Shown here piece after piece: positions 19,820 to 29,051 of a stretch of DNA of 64,000 bases. Positions within the stretch are counted from its first letter, which is position 1; every line of letters starts with the position of its first letter. The DNA is from Chromatiales bacterium (GTDB lineage Bacteria; Pseudomonadota; Gammaproteobacteria; JAGRGH01): positions 62,001 through 126,000 of the forward strand of contig JAGRGH010000049.1 in NCBI GenBank assembly GCA_020445605.1, written 5' to 3'. The notes under the pieces were generated by a model, which saw only the letters and a list, made by a program, of their open reading frames with translations, was not told the origin of the DNA and did not search any database. The position numbers and the translations under genes were made by a program.

Positions 19820-20938
19820 CTACCGGATCGAGCCGCGGCACTGGCGCGCCAGTGCCCAAGCGACGTGTTCGCGCACCAGCGCGGAGGGGTGATTTTCCCG
19901 GCGGCGCAACGCGGCCAGGACTGTGCCAGAGACCGGGGCATTGCCGAGTCCCACGGCGAGATTGCGCAGCCAGCCGACGTAGCCGGTTCGTCGCAGCGCG
20001 CTGCCGGCGGTGCGTTCCAGCCATTCGGCCTCGGACCACGCGAACAGTTCGACCAGCGTCGTGCTGTCCAGACCATGGCGGGGTGCGAAATCCGCCAGCG
20101 TCGCGAGGGCCGATTCACGGTTAAACGGACAGACCAGCTGGCAGTCGTCACAGCCAAACACGCGGTTGCCGATCGCAGCGCGCAGCGGTTCCGGGATCGG
20201 GCCGTCCAGTTCGATCGTCAGGTAGCTGATGCAGCGGCGTGCATCCACGCGCCACGGCGGGCCGATGATCGCCGCGGTCGGACAGGCGTCCACGCAGGCT
20301 TGGCAGGAGCCGCAATGCGCGCTCGCGGGCCGGTCAATCGGAAGTGGCAGGTCAACGAACAGCTCACCGAGCAGGAACCACGACCCGGCGTCCCGATGAA
20401 GCAGGTTCGTGTGCTTGCCGATCCAGCCGAGCCCGGCCTTCTCGGCGAGCGGTTTTTCCATGACCGGCGCGCTATCGGCGAACGCGCGGTAACCGAACGG
20501 ACCGATCGCAGCCTCGATACGGGTGGCCAGCCGTTGCAGGCGACCGCGGATCAGCTTGTGATAATCGCGGCCCAGTGCGTAGCGTGCAACGAATGCCCGT
20601 GCGGGGTCGTCGATGACCTCCGCGCCCGGCCGGGCCTGCGCTGTGCGGTAGTCGACCCGCACGCAGATCACCCGCAGCGTGCCCGCAACGAGTTCCGCCG
20701 GGTCAGTGCGTCGCCTGCCGTGGCGGGCCATGTAGCCCATCTCGCCGTGCAGGCCGGCGGCGAGCCACGTATTCAGGCGATCGCCGGCCGGTCCCAGATC
20801 GGTGTCGGTGATCCCGAGCTCAGCGAAGCCGAGTTGGCGTCCCCAGCGGTGGATGTCTCGCGCCAGCGCGGCCCAGTGGGCGTGTTCGTCGGGCGCGGGA
20901 CGCCGTGCGGTCTGCGCCTGTTTCGGGGCAGGTTCCAT
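19820..20938 (-). CDS. queG: Epoxyqueuosine reductase QueG
   Basis: A 372-residue cobalamin- and Fe-S-dependent enzyme for the last step of queuosine tRNA modification. Two ferredoxin-like clusters are visible, CGSCQACVDACPTAA and CDDCQLVCPFN. The N-terminal cobalamin-binding reductase domain contains MGYMARHGRRRTDP and YALGRDYHKLIRGRL. The C-terminal HEAT-like tail (RNLAVGLGNAP) binds tRNA. Divergent from nnr, the pairing often seen as yjeS/yjeE/yjeF neighbours in gammaproteobacteria. Confidence 0.96.
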   Translation of the reverse strand: MEPAPKQAQTARRPAPDEHAHWAALARDIHRWGRQLGFAELGITDTDLGPAGDRLNTWLAAGLHGEMGYMARHGRRRTDPAELVAGTLRVICVRVDYRTAQARPGAEVIDDPARAFVARYALGRDYHKLIRGRLQRLATRIEAAIGPFGYRAFADSAPVMEKPLAEKAGLGWIGKHTNLLHRDAGSWFLLGELFVDLPLPIDRPASAHCGSCQACVDACPTAAIIGPPWRVDARRCISYLTIELDGPIPEPLRAAIGNRVFGCDDCQLVCPFNRESALATLADFAPRHGLDSTTLVELFAWSEAEWLERTAGSALRRTGYVGWLRNLAVGLGNAPVSGTVLAALRRRENHPSALVREHVAWALARQCRGSIR

Positions 20939-21048
20939 ATCGTGCGGGAGTCTGCTATGAACAGCCTTGGGATTGCATTAGCATTGTCAATAAAGAACAA
21001 TCACTTAAATGCCGTACTTCGAGCAAGCAGGTATCTTTCGACGCAGGT

Positions 21049-22614
21049 ATGACCGTGGCCACCCCCGCTGAGACGATGGCCGCCGACGCTCAGGCCGCGG
21101 CGGCAGAAAGAACCTTGCCGCAGTCGGACAAGCTGCCCTACGCACTGTACCGCAGTGCACAGGTGCGCGAGCTCGACCGCATCGCGATCGAAGAATGCGG
21201 CATCCCGGCACGCGAACTCATGGAGCGGGCCGGTCGCGCGGCGTATTCGCGCCTGCGCCAGAGCTGGCCCTCGGCGGGGCGGATCCTGATCGTGTGCGGG
21301 CCCGGCAACAATGCCGGCGATGGCTTCGTCGTTGCGCGTCTTGCACGCAGGGATGGATTTTCCGTGCGGGTCGTCCAGCTGGGGCAGGTCGGGCGCATGC
21401 CGCCCACGGCATTGGCTGCCGGCACGGCCTATCTGGATGGCGGTGGTGAACTGCTGCATTTCGACGGCAGCCTGCCGCGCGATGTGGATGTCATCGTCGA
21501 TGCTCTGCTAGGCATCGGTCTGGAACGCGAAGTCACCGGCGACTGGGCGCAGTGCATCACGGCGATGAACCAGCACTTCGCGCCGATCCTGGCGCTGGAC
21601 ATCCCGTCGGGTCTGCATGCGGACTCCGGCGTCATCATGGGCACTGCGGTGCAGGCGGCCCAGACCGTGAGCTTCATCGCGCTGAAGCAGGGCATGTTCA
21701 CGGGCGACGGGCCCGATTGCTGCGGTGAAATCCACTTCGCCTCGCTCGAGGTGCCGGCGCGCATCTACGCGCGTGAAATCCTCGCGGCACGCCGCCTGGA
21801 CTGGCCGAAGTTCGAACGGTTTCTCGGGCGTCGGCGGCGTTCCGCGCACAAGGGGCAGTTCGGTCACTGTCTGCTGATCGGCGGCGACCTCGGCTACCAG
21901 GGTGCGATCCGGCTGGCGGGCGAGGCCGCGCTGCGCACGGGCGCCGGCCTGGTCACGCTCGCCACGCGCGATGCCCACGCGGGCCTGATCGCCGCGGCCC
22001 GACCGGAACTCATGTGCGTCGGAGTCGACGACCCCGCGCGCCTGGATCCGCTGCTCGCGCGCGCCAGCGTCGTCGCCATAGGGCCCGGGCTTGGCTTGAC
22101 CCGATGGGCCCAGGCGCTGCTGCGCAAGGCCTTCGATGCCGGCAGGCCGATCGTCGCGGATGCCGATGCGCTGAATCTGCTCGCCGCGCGTCCGGAGCAG
22201 CGGTCGGACTGGGTGCTGACGCCGCATCCCGGCGAGGCTGCCCGGATGCTGCGGTGTGACATTGCCGCCATTCAGCGCAATCGGTTCGCGGCCGCACGCC
22301 GGTTGCAGGAACGCTTCGGCGGTGTCTGCGTGCTCAAGGGTGCAGGGTCGATCGTGCAGGGCGCGCCGGATCGCCCGGTCGGGGTGTGCAGCGATGGCAA
22401 TCCGGGCATGGCCACGGGCGGCGTCGGTGATCTTCTGACGGGCGTTATCGCGGCACTGATCGCGCAGGGGCTCGACCCCGGCGATGCCGCCGAGGCGGGC
22501 GTCGCGCTGCATGCCGCATCCGGCGATCGGGCCGCGGCGATCGGCGGCGAGCGTGGGCTGATCGCCAGTGATCTGCTGCCGTGGCTGCGGCGCCTGACCA
22601 ATCCGCGCGAATGA
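21049..22614 (+). CDS. nnr: Bifunctional NAD(P)H-hydrate epimerase / ADP-dependent dehydratase
   Basis: About 521 residues from ATG 21049; an ATG at 21079 is also usable. The N-terminal YjeF_N domain carries CGPGNNAGDGFVVARLA and the C-terminal carbohydrate-kinase-like domain carries GPGLGLTRWAQ, DADALNLLA, TPHPGEAARML and NPGMATGGVGDLLTG. The enzyme repairs hydrated NAD(P)H. It is followed after 7 nt by tsaE, the yjeF-yjeE order of many proteobacteria. An AT-rich 110-nt gap separates it from divergent queG. Confidence 0.94.
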   Translation: MTVATPAETMAADAQAAAAERTLPQSDKLPYALYRSAQVRELDRIAIEECGIPARELMERAGRAAYSRLRQSWPSAGRILIVCGPGNNAGDGFVVARLARRDGFSVRVVQLGQVGRMPPTALAAGTAYLDGGGELLHFDGSLPRDVDVIVDALLGIGLEREVTGDWAQCITAMNQHFAPILALDIPSGLHADSGVIMGTAVQAAQTVSFIALKQGMFTGDGPDCCGEIHFASLEVPARIYAREILAARRLDWPKFERFLGRRRRSAHKGQFGHCLLIGGDLGYQGAIRLAGEAALRTGAGLVTLATRDAHAGLIAAARPELMCVGVDDPARLDPLLARASVVAIGPGLGLTRWAQALLRKAFDAGRPIVADADALNLLAARPEQRSDWVLTPHPGEAARMLRCDIAAIQRNRFAAARRLQERFGGVCVLKGAGSIVQGAPDRPVGVCSDGNPGMATGGVGDLLTGVIAALIAQGLDPGDAAEAGVALHAASGDRAAAIGGERGLIASDLLPWLRRLTNPRE

Positions 22615-22621
22615 GAATTGC

Positions 22622-23077
22622 TTGAGGCCGAAAACCTTCCGCGCCGCCACCGAGGCCGACACCGAGGCCCTCGCGGTGCGGCTCGCCGAACATTGCCGGG
22701 TCGGGGTGGTCTATCTGCACGGCGCGCTGGGCAGTGGCAAGACCAGTCTGGTGCGTGCGTGGCTTCGCGCGCGCGGGCATACGGGCGCTGTCCGCAGCCC
22801 GACCTACACGTTACTGGAAACCTACGCGATCGAGGGCGTGAGCGCCGCGCACCTCGATCTCTACCGGCTTGCGGACCCGGCCGAGGTCGAATACCTTGGC
22901 GTGCGGGAACTCGGCGGCAATGCAACGGCTCTCGTGTTCATCGAATGGCCCGAACACGGTGCCGGCTTTCTACCGCCGCCGGATCTGCGCATCACGATCG
23001 AAATCGACAGCAGTGCCCGGAAATTTTTCATCGAGCCTGAATCCCCCGCCGCCGGGCGCTGCGTCGCCGCGCTCTAG
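22622..23077 (+). CDS. tsaE: tRNA t6A37 synthesis ATPase TsaE (YjeE)
   Basis: A 151-residue P-loop ATPase, partner of TsaB/TsaD in making N6-threonylcarbamoyladenosine. Walker A reads LHGALGSGKTSLVRAWL; RSPTYTLLETY and HLDLYRLADPAEVEYLGV are the family segments, and FIEWPE is the Walker B-like block. The start is TTG at 22622. The 3-prime end overlaps the presumed start of the amidase gene. Confidence 0.93.
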   Translation: MRPKTFRAATEADTEALAVRLAEHCRVGVVYLHGALGSGKTSLVRAWLRARGHTGAVRSPTYTLLETYAIEGVSAAHLDLYRLADPAEVEYLGVRELGGNATALVFIEWPEHGAGFLPPPDLRITIEIDSSARKFFIEPESPAAGRCVAAL

Positions 23078-24359
23078 CCGGCGTGCCGCGCTGGCGCTTG
23101 GGTTCGGTGCCTGGCTTGCCTGTGGACCGGCAGCGGCCATCACCATCAACGGTCTGCGCCTGTGGCATGCGCCGGATCACACGCGCGTGGTATTCGATAC
23201 CTCGGGGCCGGTCGAGCACACCGTGTTCACGCTCAAGGAACCGGACCGCCTGGTCGTGGACATCGACACTGGGGATCTAGCGGCCGAGCTTCCACAGCCC
23301 AGCGCCGACGACCGCATCCTGACCGCGATTCGCAGCGGCAAACGGGGCGACGAGGGCATCCGGGTCGTGCTCGATCTGAAGCGCCCGGTCGCGCCGCGCA
23401 CCCTTGTGCTGAAACCCAACGAGCGCTACGGACACCGGCTGGTGCTGGATCTCTACGACCCGGAGCAGCGGCCTGCCGAGCCGGTGCTGCGCGCACCGGC
23501 CGACGCCAGTGCCCACCGCGCGCTGGTCATCGCCGTGGACGCCGGACACGGTGGCGACGACCCGGGCGCGATCGGCCGTGCGGGGACACACGAAAAGGAC
23601 GTCGTGCTGGCGATCGCCCGGCGTCTGGCGACACTGATCGACCGCGAACCGTCGATGCGTGCGGTATTGATCCGCGACGGTGACTACTACATCCCGTTGC
23701 GCGAACGCTTCGAAAAGGCCCGGCTGCAACGCGCGGACCTGTTCGTTTCCATCCATGCCGACGCGGTCAATCACGGCGGCGCCCACGGTGCGTCGGTCTA
23801 CACCCTCTCGCGGCGTGGTGCCTCCAGCGAGTTCGCGCGCCGACTGGCCGAGGGCGAGAACGCGGCGGACCTCGTCGGCGGTGTGACCCTCGACGATAAG
23901 GACGACATGCTGCGCTCGGTGCTGCTGGACCTTTCGCAGACCGCCACGACCGAGGCCAGTCAGAAGGCCGCCGATTTCGTCCTCAGCGAGTTGGGCGGGG
24001 TCGGAAGCCTGCACAAGAGTTCCGTCCAGCGCGCCGGGTTTGTCGTGCTGAAATCCCCGGACATCCCGTCGATGCTGGTCGAAACCGCGTTCATCTCGAA
24101 CCGCAGCGACGAGCGGCACCTCAATGACCCGCGTCACCAGGATCGACTGGCCAGCGCCATCTTTGCCGGGGTGCGCCGGTACTTCACTGCCAACCCGGTG
24201 CCCGGAACCCTGGCGATGGGTCGCGAACACCGGGTCGTGGCCGGCGATACGCTTTCGACCATCGCACGGCGCTACCAGGTCAGCGTGGATGCACTGCGCA
24301 GCGCCAACGGGCTCAACGGCGATCGGCTGCTCGCCGGTCAGACGCTCGCGATTCCCTGA
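23037..24359 (+). CDS. N-acetylmuramoyl-L-alanine amidase (AmiC-like: AMIN, Amidase_3, LysM)
   Basis: A periplasmic cell-separation amidase of about 440 residues. An RR-containing hydrophobic leader (SSRRAALALGFGAWLACG) precedes an AMIN domain (INGLRLWHAPDHTRVVFDT). Amidase_3 follows with the zinc motifs VDAGHGGDDPGAIG, FVSIHADAVNHGG and MLVETAFISN. A LysM domain (HRVVAGDTLSTIARRYQVS) closes the protein. No ATG precedes the leader in a sensible place. The nearest candidate is CTG 23037 inside tsaE, so the start is uncertain. The RR leader could be Tat type, as in E. coli AmiA/AmiC. Confidence 0.88.
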   Translation: MNPPPPGAASPRSSRRAALALGFGAWLACGPAAAITINGLRLWHAPDHTRVVFDTSGPVEHTVFTLKEPDRLVVDIDTGDLAAELPQPSADDRILTAIRSGKRGDEGIRVVLDLKRPVAPRTLVLKPNERYGHRLVLDLYDPEQRPAEPVLRAPADASAHRALVIAVDAGHGGDDPGAIGRAGTHEKDVVLAIARRLATLIDREPSMRAVLIRDGDYYIPLRERFEKARLQRADLFVSIHADAVNHGGAHGASVYTLSRRGASSEFARRLAEGENAADLVGGVTLDDKDDMLRSVLLDLSQTATTEASQKAADFVLSELGGVGSLHKSSVQRAGFVVLKSPDIPSMLVETAFISNRSDERHLNDPRHQDRLASAIFAGVRRYFTANPVPGTLAMGREHRVVAGDTLSTIARRYQVSVDALRSANGLNGDRLLAGQTLAIP

Positions 24360-24375
24360 GCCGACGCGCGGACCC

Positions 24376-26163
24376 ATGCCGATCGCGCGCCTTGCGCCGC
24401 AGCTCATCGACCAGATCGCGGCGGGCGAGGTCGTCGAGCGACCGGCGTCCGTGGTCAAGGAACTCGTCGAAAACAGCCTGGATGCCGGCGCCACGCGCAT
24501 CGAGGTCGAGATCGAGGACGGCGGCCAGCGGCGCATCCGCGTGCGCGACGACGGCCGGGGCATCGAGCCCGCCGAGCTGCCGCTGGCGCTCGAGCGCCAC
24601 GCGACCAGCAAGATCGCCAGTCTCGCGGATCTGGAACACGTCGCCACGCTCGGGTTTCGCGGCGAGGCGCTGCCGGCCATTGCATCGGTCTCGCATCTTG
24701 AACTCGTCTCGCGTACCGCCGCGGACCGCCACGGGCTGCGTCTGGCGGACGGGCATTCGGCGCCGGCCGCGCATCCGGTGGGCACCAGCGTCGAGGTCCG
24801 CGACCTGTTTTTCAATACGCCGGCGCGGCGCAAGTTTCTGCGCAGCGAGCGCACCGAATCGGGCCATGTCGAGACGCTGATTCGGCGACTCGCGCTCGCG
24901 CGGCCCGAGGTGGCCTGGCGATTCGTCCGTGACGGACGCGCCGTGCTGGATCTTCCCGCCGCAATGGATGCGACCGCGCGGCGGCGGCGGCTGGAGCAGT
25001 TGCTGGGTGCGGCCTTCGCCGAGCACGCCTTCGAGTTCGAACGGGTGCAGGCGGGACTGGCGCTGTATGGCTGGCTCGCCCGGCCCAGCTACTCGCGCGC
25101 CCAGGCGGACTCGCTGCACACCTACGTCAACGGCCGCATGGTGCGCGACAAGGTCTTCTCGCATGCCCTGCGACAGGGCTATGCCGACGTACTCGAACAC
25201 GGTCGCCAGCCGGCCGCCGTGCTGTTTCTGGAAATGGACCCTGCCGCCGTGGATGTGAACGCGCATCCGACCAAGCACGAGGTGCGGTTCCGCGATTCCG
25301 GCGCGATTCACAGCTTCATCGCCAGTTCGGTCGGCGCGGCACTGGCCGATCCCGCGGCCGCCGCCGGCGCCGGGGTGCCCGGACACTCGGCGCTCGCAAC
25401 CGCCGCCCGGCGTGCGGGTGGCGTGACCTACGGGCGTGGCGCCCCGCTGCAGGGCGGATTCGAACTCGGCATCCGCGAATGGGCGGCGGCCTATGCGCGT
25501 GAACCGGACTCCGGCGAACCGGAAGCACTGCGCCAACCCGGGGCGATGCCGCCGTTGCCGTCTGCGCCCGATGCCGACACGCCGCCGCTGGGCTTCGCCA
25601 TCGCGCAGCTGCACGGCATCTACATCCTCGCGCAGAACGCCGACGGGCTGGTGATCGTCGACATGCATGCGGCGCACGAGCGCATTACCTACGAGCGCAT
25701 GAAGACGGCCTTCGCGACCGGCGCCCTGCGGGCCGAGCCGCTGCTGCTGCCGCAGACCATCGCCGTGGCGCCGGCCGAGGCCGAATTCGTCGAACGCAAC
25801 GAGGCCGCTTTGCGGTCCCTGGGTCTCGATCTGGATCGGGCCGGCCCGGAACGGGTCGTGTTGCGCAGCATCCCGGCCCTGCTGCACGCGGCCGATGCCG
25901 AGGCGCTGGTGCGCGATGTGCTGGGCGATCTGCTCGAACACGGCGCCTCGTCGCGTATCGAACATGCCGCAAACGAGATCCTCGCGACCATGGCCTGTCA
26001 CGGCTCGGTTCGAGCGAACCGGCGGCTGGCGGTCGAGGAGATGAATGCGCTGCTGCGCGATATCGAGGCGACCGAACGCAGTGGCCAGTGCAACCACGGC
26101 CGGCCGACCTGGCTGGCGATGCCGCTCGGCGATCTCGACAAGCTGTTCCGTCGCGGGCGATGA
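24376..26163 (+). CDS. mutL: DNA mismatch repair protein MutL
   Basis: 595 residues. The GHKL ATPase part shows [38 protein letters not shown] and [22 protein letters not shown] variable linker (about residues 340-400) leads to the C-terminal dimerisation domain. That domain contains [12 protein letters not shown] at about residues 429-440, matching the metal-binding endonuclease pattern DQHAxxExxxxE except for Met in place of Gln. This suggests a nicking MutL as in Pseudomonas rather than the MutH-dependent E. coli type. miaA overlaps its stop by 4 nt. Confidence 0.97.
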   Translation: MPIARLAPQLIDQIAAGEVVERPASVVKELVENSLDAGATRIEVEIEDGGQRRIRVRDDGRGIEPAELPLALERHATSKIASLADLEHVATLGFRGEALPAIASVSHLELVSRTAADRHGLRLADGHSAPAAHPVGTSVEVRDLFFNTPARRKFLRSERTESGHVETLIRRLALARPEVAWRFVRDGRAVLDLPAAMDATARRRRLEQLLGAAFAEHAFEFERVQAGLALYGWLARPSYSRAQADSLHTYVNGRMVRDKVFSHALRQGYADVLEHGRQPAAVLFLEMDPAAVDVNAHPTKHEVRFRDSGAIHSFIASSVGAALADPAAAAGAGVPGHSALATAARRAGGVTYGRGAPLQGGFELGIREWAAAYAREPDSGEPEALRQPGAMPPLPSAPDADTPPLGFAIAQLHGIYILAQNADGLVIVDMHAAHERITYERMKTAFATGALRAEPLLLPQTIAVAPAEAEFVERNEAALRSLGLDLDRAGPERVVLRSIPALLHAADAEALVRDVLGDLLEHGASSRIEHAANEILATMACHGSVRANRRLAVEEMNALLRDIEATERSGQCNHGRPTWLAMPLGDLDKLFRRGR

Positions 26164-27101
26164 ACCCGGGCGAAGCGCGACCGCCGGTCGTCTGCCTGAT
26201 GGGGCCAACCGCCGCGGGCAAGACCGATCTTGCGCTCGCACTGCATGCGCGGTTGTCCGTCGACCTGATCAGCGTGGACTCCGCCCAGGTCTTTCGCGGC
26301 ATGGACATCGGGACGGCCAAGCCTTCCGTCGAACTGCGCGCGCGAGTGCCGCATGCGCTCATCGACATCTGCGACCCGGCCGAGGCGTATTCGGCCGGCC
26401 GGTTCCGCGCCGACGCAACGGCACTGATCGAGGCCAGCCACGCGGCCGGGCGGTTGCCACTGCTGGTCGGTGGCACGATGCTCTACTTCCGCGCCCTGGA
26501 ACGCGGCCTCGCGGACCTGCCCGAGGCCGATCCCGGGCTGCGGGCGCAACTGGACCGCGAGGCCGCAGAGCAGGGCTGGGCGGCGCTGCATGCGCGGCTT
26601 GCCACGGTAGACCCGGCCAGCGCCGAACGCATTCACCCAAACGACCCGCAGCGCATCCAGCGCGCGCTGGAAGTCTGGCAGCTCACCGGGGAACCGCTCT
26701 CCGCGCTGCATGCGCGCGCCGGGGAGAACGCGCCGTTCCGGCTGATCAAACTCGTCGTCCCGCCGGCCGATCGTGAGCAGCTGTCCGCGCGGATCGCCGA
26801 ACGCTTTGATGCGATGCTCGCCGCGGGGCTGGTCGACGAAGTGGCCGCCCTGCGCTCACGCCCGGATCTGAATCTCCAACGGCCGTCCATGCGCGCGGTC
26901 GGCTACCGGCAGGTCTGGCGCCACCTCGACGGTGAGTTCGATTGGGCCACGATGCGGGATGCGGCCATCATCGCCACCCGCCAGTACGCCAAGCGCCAGC
27001 TCACCTGGCTGCGCTCCGAGCCTGGCGTACAGCCGTTGAACCCGGCCGGCGATCGGCTGTCCGAGGCCTTGAAATTGCTCGCGGCGACCGGATGTAGCTG
27101 A
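26160..27101 (+). CDS. miaA: tRNA dimethylallyltransferase MiaA
   Basis: A 313-residue enzyme that adds dimethylallyl to A37 of UNN-reading tRNAs. P-loop [48 protein letters not shown] and the C-terminal [14 protein letters not shown] are present. The ATG at 26160 overlaps the mutL stop. The gene precedes hfq as in E. coli. Confidence 0.97.
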   Translation: MNPGEARPPVVCLMGPTAAGKTDLALALHARLSVDLISVDSAQVFRGMDIGTAKPSVELRARVPHALIDICDPAEAYSAGRFRADATALIEASHAAGRLPLLVGGTMLYFRALERGLADLPEADPGLRAQLDREAAEQGWAALHARLATVDPASAERIHPNDPQRIQRALEVWQLTGEPLSALHARAGENAPFRLIKLVVPPADREQLSARIAERFDAMLAAGLVDEVAALRSRPDLNLQRPSMRAVGYRQVWRHLDGEFDWATMRDAAIIATRQYAKRQLTWLRSEPGVQPLNPAGDRLSEALKLLAATGCS

Positions 27102-27124
27102 GGTCCGGGCCGGTCGCTGTGCAC

Positions 27125-27153
27125 TGCACAATTCTGGAATATGCGCGTATACT
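27125..27153 (+). promoter_or_regulatory. Candidate sigma-70 promoter for hfq-hflX
   Basis: A TATACT -10 hexamer at 27148-27153 lies 17 nt downstream of TGCACA (4 of 6 matches to TTGACA) in the 275-nt miaA-hfq gap. The leader to hfq would be about 220 nt long, enough for regulation by RNA structure or Hfq itself. Found by eye only. Confidence 0.35.
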
Positions 27154-27376
27154 TATGAAGGCTCTGCCTGCGCATCACGGTGCGGGGCGGGCGGGCCAGC
27201 CGCGGACCGGAGCGGCTGATTAGGGCAGTTTCCCGGGTCTGAGTGCCCCGGACCGGGCAACGACCGTGCGCCAGGGCGATGCGGTCTGGACGACAACACA
27301 AGGTGTTCGACCCCTTACTGGCAAGTCGCCACGGTCGACACCATTACAACGATATTGCACAACAGGAGATAACACC

Positions 27377-27649
27377 ATGTCCAAAGGCCAGTCTCTGCAG
27401 GATCCCTTTCTGAACGTGCTGCGCAAGGAGCGCGTTCCGGTCTCCATCTTCCTGGTCAATGGCATCAAGCTACAGGGTCAGATCGAATCGTTCGATCAGT
27501 TCGTGGTGCTTTTGAAGAACGCCGTCAGCCAGATGATCTACAAGCACGCGATCTCGACGGTCGTGCCTTCGCGCAATGTCCGCATCCCGTTCGCCGGTGA
27601 CGGCGGGCGTGACGACGACGGCGACGTCGAGGGCGTCGTCGAGGACTGA
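27377..27649 (+). CDS. hfq: RNA chaperone Hfq
   Basis: A 90-residue Sm-like hexameric RNA chaperone. Sm1 ([26 protein letters not shown]) and Sm2 ([16 protein letters not shown]) are canonical, including the proximal-face Gln and YKH. The acidic C-terminal tail ([16 protein letters not shown]) is short and Asp/Glu-rich. A GGAG ribosome-binding site precedes ATG 27377. It mediates small-RNA pairing with mRNAs. Confidence 0.98.
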   Translation: MSKGQSLQDPFLNVLRKERVPVSIFLVNGIKLQGQIESFDQFVVLLKNAVSQMIYKHAISTVVPSRNVRIPFAGDGGRDDDGDVEGVVED

Positions 27650-27659
27650 GTCGAACCGC

Positions 27660-28973
27660 TTGTTCGAACGACCGGGCAGCGGAGAGCGCGCCTATCTCGT
27701 CCACGTCCGTTTCGGGCGTGATGCGGACGACGACGAAGGCGCCGAACTGGCGGAACTCGCGCGTTCGGCCGGCGCCGAGCTGGTCGGCGCGCGCAGTTTT
27801 TCACGGCCACAGCCCGATCCGAAAACGCTGATCGGGCGCGGTCAGGTCGAGATCATTGCGGCGGAGAAGGCCGCGACCGATGCGGAGCTCGTGATCGTCG
27901 ATCACGAGCTGAGTCCCAGTCAGGAACGCAATCTGGAGCGCGAATTGCAGTGCCGCGTGCTTTCGCGCACCGGTCTGATTCTGGACATCTTCGCGCAGCG
28001 TGCGCGCACCGCCGAGGGTCGTCTGCAGGTCGAACTGGCCCAGTTGAAGCATCTTTCGACGCGACTGGTTCGGGGCTGGACCCACCTGGAACGTCAGAAG
28101 GGCGGTATCGGTCTGCGCGGGCCGGGTGAGACCCAGCTCGAGACCGACCGTCGACTGATAGCCAAACGCATCGAGGTGCTCGAGTCGCGCCTCGATCGCA
28201 TCGGCACGCGTCGCGATCTGAGCCGACGCAACCGCCGCCGCGCCGAGGTTCCGACCGTTGCGCTCGTGGGCTACACGAACGCCGGCAAATCGGCGCTGTT
28301 CAACCGCCTCGTCGCTGACCACGTCTATAGCGCCGACCAGCTGTTTGCGACGCTTGATCCGACGTTGCGGCGGCTTCGAATCGAGACCGTCGGCGATGTG
28401 GTGCTGGCCGATACCGTGGGTTTCGTGCGCAAGCTGCCGCACGATCTGGTCGCGGCATTTCGCGCGACGCTCTCGGAGGTCGTCGAAGCCGATCTGCTGC
28501 TGCATGTCGTGGACGCATCGCGCATGGACGAACGCGAGCACCTGATCGAGCAGGTCGATGTCGTCGTGGAATCCATCGGCGCCGGGGACAAGCCCCAAAT
28601 TCGCGTATTCAACAAGATCGACCTGCTGGCCGACGACAACGCACATCGCGGCCCCGGCGTCGATGAGCATGGAAATGTCTGGCTGTCGGCACTGACCGGC
28701 GAAGGCGTCAGTGCGCTGCTGCGCCGTATTCGCGACCGTCTGGGTGCCGGTTTCAGCGAACGCGAGGTGACGCTCGGCGTGACCGAAGGCGGGCTGCGCG
28801 CCCGGCTGATCGAACTCGGTGCGATCCGCAGCGAGACCCCCTTGCCCGAAGGCGGCTGGAGACTTCGCGTGTGCATGTCCGACGCCCGCTGGCAGCGGCT
28901 GTTCGGCGCATCCGCACACGGCGGCGCGCCATCCGCCGCGGGCGAACCAGTCGCCGGCGTGGCGGGTGGATAG
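27660..28973 (+). CDS. hflX: Ribosome-associated GTPase HflX
   Basis: About 437 residues. The best start is TTG 27660, giving MFERPGSGERAYLVHV, which matches the family N-terminus; it lies 10 nt after the hfq stop. The HflX N-terminal domain contains DPKTLIGRGQVEII and the glycine-rich GGIGLRGPGETQLETDRR. The GTPase domain has VGYTNAGKSALFNRL, DTVGFVRKLPHDL and VFNKIDLL. HflX splits stalled ribosomes under heat and antibiotic stress. Confidence 0.96.
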   Translation: MFERPGSGERAYLVHVRFGRDADDDEGAELAELARSAGAELVGARSFSRPQPDPKTLIGRGQVEIIAAEKAATDAELVIVDHELSPSQERNLERELQCRVLSRTGLILDIFAQRARTAEGRLQVELAQLKHLSTRLVRGWTHLERQKGGIGLRGPGETQLETDRRLIAKRIEVLESRLDRIGTRRDLSRRNRRRAEVPTVALVGYTNAGKSALFNRLVADHVYSADQLFATLDPTLRRLRIETVGDVVLADTVGFVRKLPHDLVAAFRATLSEVVEADLLLHVVDASRMDEREHLIEQVDVVVESIGAGDKPQIRVFNKIDLLADDNAHRGPGVDEHGNVWLSALTGEGVSALLRRIRDRLGAGFSEREVTLGVTEGGLRARLIELGAIRSETPLPEGGWRLRVCMSDARWQRLFGASAHGGAPSAAGEPVAGVAGG

Positions 28974-29012
28974 GGCCCGTCGTTACTTGCTACCATTCGC
29001 GCCTTTCGCGCA

Positions 29013-29033
29013 GCAAAACCGCAGTGGTTTTGC
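29013..29033 (+). terminator. Hairpin between hflX and hflK
   Basis: Perfect 8-bp arms GCAAAACC and GGTTTTGC with a 5-nt loop lie in the 78-nt gap before hflK. No U-run follows, so it may be an attenuating or processing hairpin rather than a full terminator. Confidence 0.35.
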
Positions 29034-29051
29034 ATCCGTTCGGAGTACCTG

